Shown here: positions 61,889-64,000 of the stretch, piece by piece
Layout: each line of letters starts with the position of its first letter
How positions within the stretch are numbered: position 1 is the first letter of the stretch
NCBI RefSeq assembly: GCF_000612625.1
Contig: NZ_CCAS010000004.1
Location: 62,001-126,000, forward strand
Reading direction: 5' to 3'
From: Neobacillus jeddahensis
GTDB taxonomy: Bacteria; Bacillota; Bacilli; Bacillales; Cytobacillaceae
Length of the DNA: 64,000 bases
Program-made: the position numbers and the translations under genes
Notes under the pieces: generated by a model
The model's database searches: none
Told to the model about the DNA's origin: nothing
The model's input: only the letters and a program-made list of their open reading frames with translations

Positions 61889-64000
61889 TTAATCTTGCGC
61901 CATTCCTTCGCTGCCTTCCTCAGCGCCATCATCTTTTGCATTCTTATCTTCGTCGTTCCATTGTTCTTCTGGAGATTTTAAATTAACAATCAGAAAATCA
62001 CCTTTGTGCAAGAGAGCGCCCGATTTTATATTTTGCTGAGTGACAAACCCTTTGCCTTTAGAACTTAATTTTAACTCTGCTAGGTTAGATACTTTCATAA
62101 CATCTCTAAGCGACCATCCAGTCATATCTGGTGCGGTTAAATCCCCATCTGTTTGGATGACCACCTTTTCACCTTCTAAAATGGTTGTCCCCGCTTTAGG
62201 CAGTTGCCCCACTACTTTTGTACCGCCCCCGAGCACAACGGTTTCGAAGTTTTGTTCTTTAAGCTGATTCACTACTTCTTCTACCGATTGGTCTTTAAGA
62301 TTCGGCAATTTATTTTTTTCTGTCTTTTCCAGAACCGTTGGCTGGATGTTTAAATAGTGGAGGCTATTTTTCATGACAGGATTAAATATAGCTGAAACCG
62401 GAATGGCCCCCTGACCAGCATCCAGGCCTTTCAGTTCAGGCTGTTGAACAGCTACATAAACAATTAATTCCGGATCGTCTTTAGGTGCCATCCCTAGAAA
62501 AGAAAAGATATAATTGTTTGCTCCAGATAAATATTTACCATTAGGACCTGGAATGTTTGCTGTCCCTGTTTTACCTGCTACACTATATCCATCAATCTTG
62601 TAGCGGCCCCCAGTACCTTTAGGCGAGGTAACGACTGTTTCCAAAATATCTCGAACCTCTTTCGCTGTTTCAGAAGAAATCGGCGTTGAAACAACCTCCG
62701 GCGAAATCTTCTCGATTGTCTTCCCTGAATCATGATTAACTATTTTCTCTAAGACATGCGGCTTCATCATTTTGCCATTGTTCGCGATAGCTGTAGCCGC
62801 TTGTATTTGTTGGATTGGTGTAATCGCTGTACCCTGACCATAAGCAGTGGTAATTTTTTCAATCGGATAGGTAAATTGAATTTTCCCAGATGTCTCATTT
62901 GGAAGTTCAATCCCAGTTGGCTTATCAAAACCAAATTTCGTTAAATATTCCCTGAACCTTTCAAACCCTAACTTTTCCTTTGCAATTCTTGCAAAGGCCG
63001 TATTCGAAGATCGTTGGACACCTTCAAGAAAAGTGATTGTCCCCCAGCCCGACCCATTATGGTCATGGATCGCTTGATCCTTATCCGTTACCTTATAGGA
63101 TCCAGATTGGTAGGTTTCATTCGGATTAAATACCTTTTCTTGGACAGCTGCAGCCAAGGTAAAGATTTTCATCGTTGAACCTGGTTCAAAGGAAGTTTCA
63201 ACTGCTTCATTATGCCAGCTTTTTTCAATGCCTTCTTTTGTCTTCGGTTGAAACGATGGCCGTTGCCCCATTGCCAGTATTTCCCCGGTTTTCGGGTCTG
63301 CAACAACGGCAATAATTTTTTTCGGGTTATATTCCTTTGCAACATTATCCATCGCATCTTCTAAAAAGGTTTGAATCTTTTGATCAATGGTCAAATACAC
63401 ATCATGTCCATTTTGTGCAGCCGTAATTTTTTCCTTTCCATCAGGCAGGATATACCCCCACAAATCACTCTCATAATTAATTGTGCCATTTTTTCCAGTT
63501 AACTCATCATTATATTCTTGCTCAATCCCCATTTTCCCAACAGATTTAAACGTTTCATCTTTTTGTTCAATCTTGTCAGCATAGCCAACGACATGGGAAG
63601 CAAATATTCCGTTTGGATAAAAGCGTTTGGAATCTCGGGAAAAAGTAATCCCAGGGAGCTCTAATTTTTCTATTTTTGTCTTCGTTTCATAGGAAATATC
63701 CTTTCCTGCCTTACTGAATTCGACCTGAAATTTGTCATTTTTCATTCCGTCCGATAGAATCCGATAAATTTCTGATTCATCCATTTTAATGTACTTAGCA
63801 AGTTCTTGTGCTGTTTTTTTAGCATCCTTAACATGATGTGGTTTCTTTGGATCTGTTGTCATCCTTTTATCCAAAATTGCAATAAGCTTATAAGAGGCTG
63901 TATCTTCCGCAACCACTACACCGTTTCGATCATAAATGTTTCCCCTCGTAGCCAGAAGCGTCCCCTCCCGTCCATATTTCTGCTGGGCCTTTGCAGCAAG
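61889..64000 (-). CDS. pbpB: penicillin-binding protein 2B (partial, 5' end outside window)
   Basis: The frame is open to the window edge, so the true N-terminus with membrane anchor is missing; 703 residues are present. It begins LAAKAQQKYGREGTLLATRG then NIYDRNGVVVAED, the class B PBP dimerisation module. Catalytic motifs follow: EPGSTMKIFTLAAAV (SxxK), RSSNTAFARIA (SxN) and GKTGTANIPG (KTG). Two C-terminal PASTA domains (KLPNLKDQSVEE, TAPDMTGWSLRD) and an acidic tail end the protein. It is the essential septal transpeptidase partnering FtsW. It is separated from spoVD by a terminator. Confidence 0.95.
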   Translation of the reverse strand, partial: LAAKAQQKYGREGTLLATRGNIYDRNGVVVAEDTASYKLIAILDKRMTTDPKKPHHVKDAKKTAQELAKYIKMDESEIYRILSDGMKNDKFQVEFSKAGKDISYETKTKIEKLELPGITFSRDSKRFYPNGIFASHVVGYADKIEQKDETFKSVGKMGIEQEYNDELTGKNGTINYESDLWGYILPDGKEKITAAQNGHDVYLTIDQKIQTFLEDAMDNVAKEYNPKKIIAVVADPKTGEILAMGQRPSFQPKTKEGIEKSWHNEAVETSFEPGSTMKIFTLAAAVQEKVFNPNETYQSGSYKVTDKDQAIHDHNGSGWGTITFLEGVQRSSNTAFARIAKEKLGFERFREYLTKFGFDKPTGIELPNETSGKIQFTYPIEKITTAYGQGTAITPIQQIQAATAIANNGKMMKPHVLEKIVNHDSGKTIEKISPEVVSTPISSETAKEVRDILETVVTSPKGTGGRYKIDGYSVAGKTGTANIPGPNGKYLSGANNYIFSFLGMAPKDDPELIVYVAVQQPELKGLDAGQGAIPVSAIFNPVMKNSLHYLNIQPTVLEKTEKNKLPNLKDQSVEEVVNQLKEQNFETVVLGGGTKVVGQLPKAGTTILEGEKVVIQTDGDLTAPDMTGWSLRDVMKVSNLAELKLSSKGKGFVTQQNIKSGALLHKGDFLIVNLKSPEEQWNDEDKNAKDDGAEEGSEGMAQD

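Overview
The window is a stretch of core chromosome from an endospore-forming, low-G+C Gram-positive bacterium of the family Bacillaceae (Bacillus/Neobacillus-like). The evidence is gene content and order: spoVM, the spoIIGA-sigE-sigG cluster, spoVD and spoVE, a PyrR-regulated pyr operon, prkC/prpC, remA and divIVA all lie in the arrangement known from Bacillus subtilis, and protein lengths are close to the B. subtilis orthologues. I cannot fix the species from the sequence alone. Nearly everything is read from the minus strand, so the window runs backwards relative to transcription. Only rpmB and rqcH are on the plus strand. I see no rRNA or tRNA gene, prophage, insertion sequence or CRISPR array.

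Region by region (window coordinates). 1-16 kb: the yloV-yloU pair; divergent rpmB; spoVM; thiN; then a long run, read right to left, of rpoZ, coaBC, priA, def, fmt, rsmB, rlmN, prpC, prkC, rsgA and rpe. It links nucleotide and cofactor supply, replication restart, N-terminal Met processing, rRNA methylation and the PASTA kinase/phosphatase pair. 16-22.5 kb: yicC, remA and gmk (upstream of rpoZ), a calcium-type P-ATPase (yloB), and divergent rqcH. 22.5-34.4 kb: the complete de novo pyrimidine operon pyrR-pyrP-pyrB-pyrC-carA-carB-pyrK-pyrD-pyrF-pyrE. It carries three PyrR-type attenuators, one each before pyrR, pyrP and pyrB. 34.4-43.5 kb: rluD, lspA, ylyA, ileS with an Ile T-box leader, divIVA, and the ylm cluster (ylmH, ylmG, sepF, ylmE, ylmD, ylmC) tied to septum placement. 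43.5-46.4 kb: sporulation sigma factors sigG and sigE and the sigE-activating protease spoIIGA. 46.4-64 kb: the division and cell wall (dcw) cluster pbpB, spoVD, murE, a short MurF-like protein, mraY, murD, spoVE, murG, murB, divIB, ylxW, ylxX, sbp, ftsA, ftsZ.

Most of the window is ordinary, well-understood housekeeping DNA, and I did not find a clearly new system. The items most worth a second look are: (i) a 145-residue stand-alone protein between murE and mraY that resembles only the N-terminal domain of MurF; (ii) the sigG control region, where a sigE terminator hairpin contains the -35 of a sigma-F-like promoter and a second small hairpin covers the ribosome binding site of a TTG-initiated sigG; (iii) a spoIIG promoter with the unusual 22-bp spacer; (iv) a short repeat that makes a terminator-like hairpin directly before the divIB ribosome binding site; and (v) a zinc-less DksA-like protein (ylyA). 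Many true starts are GTG or TTG, or lie inside longer open frames. I chose them from ribosome binding site spacing and from the known N-termini of the families.
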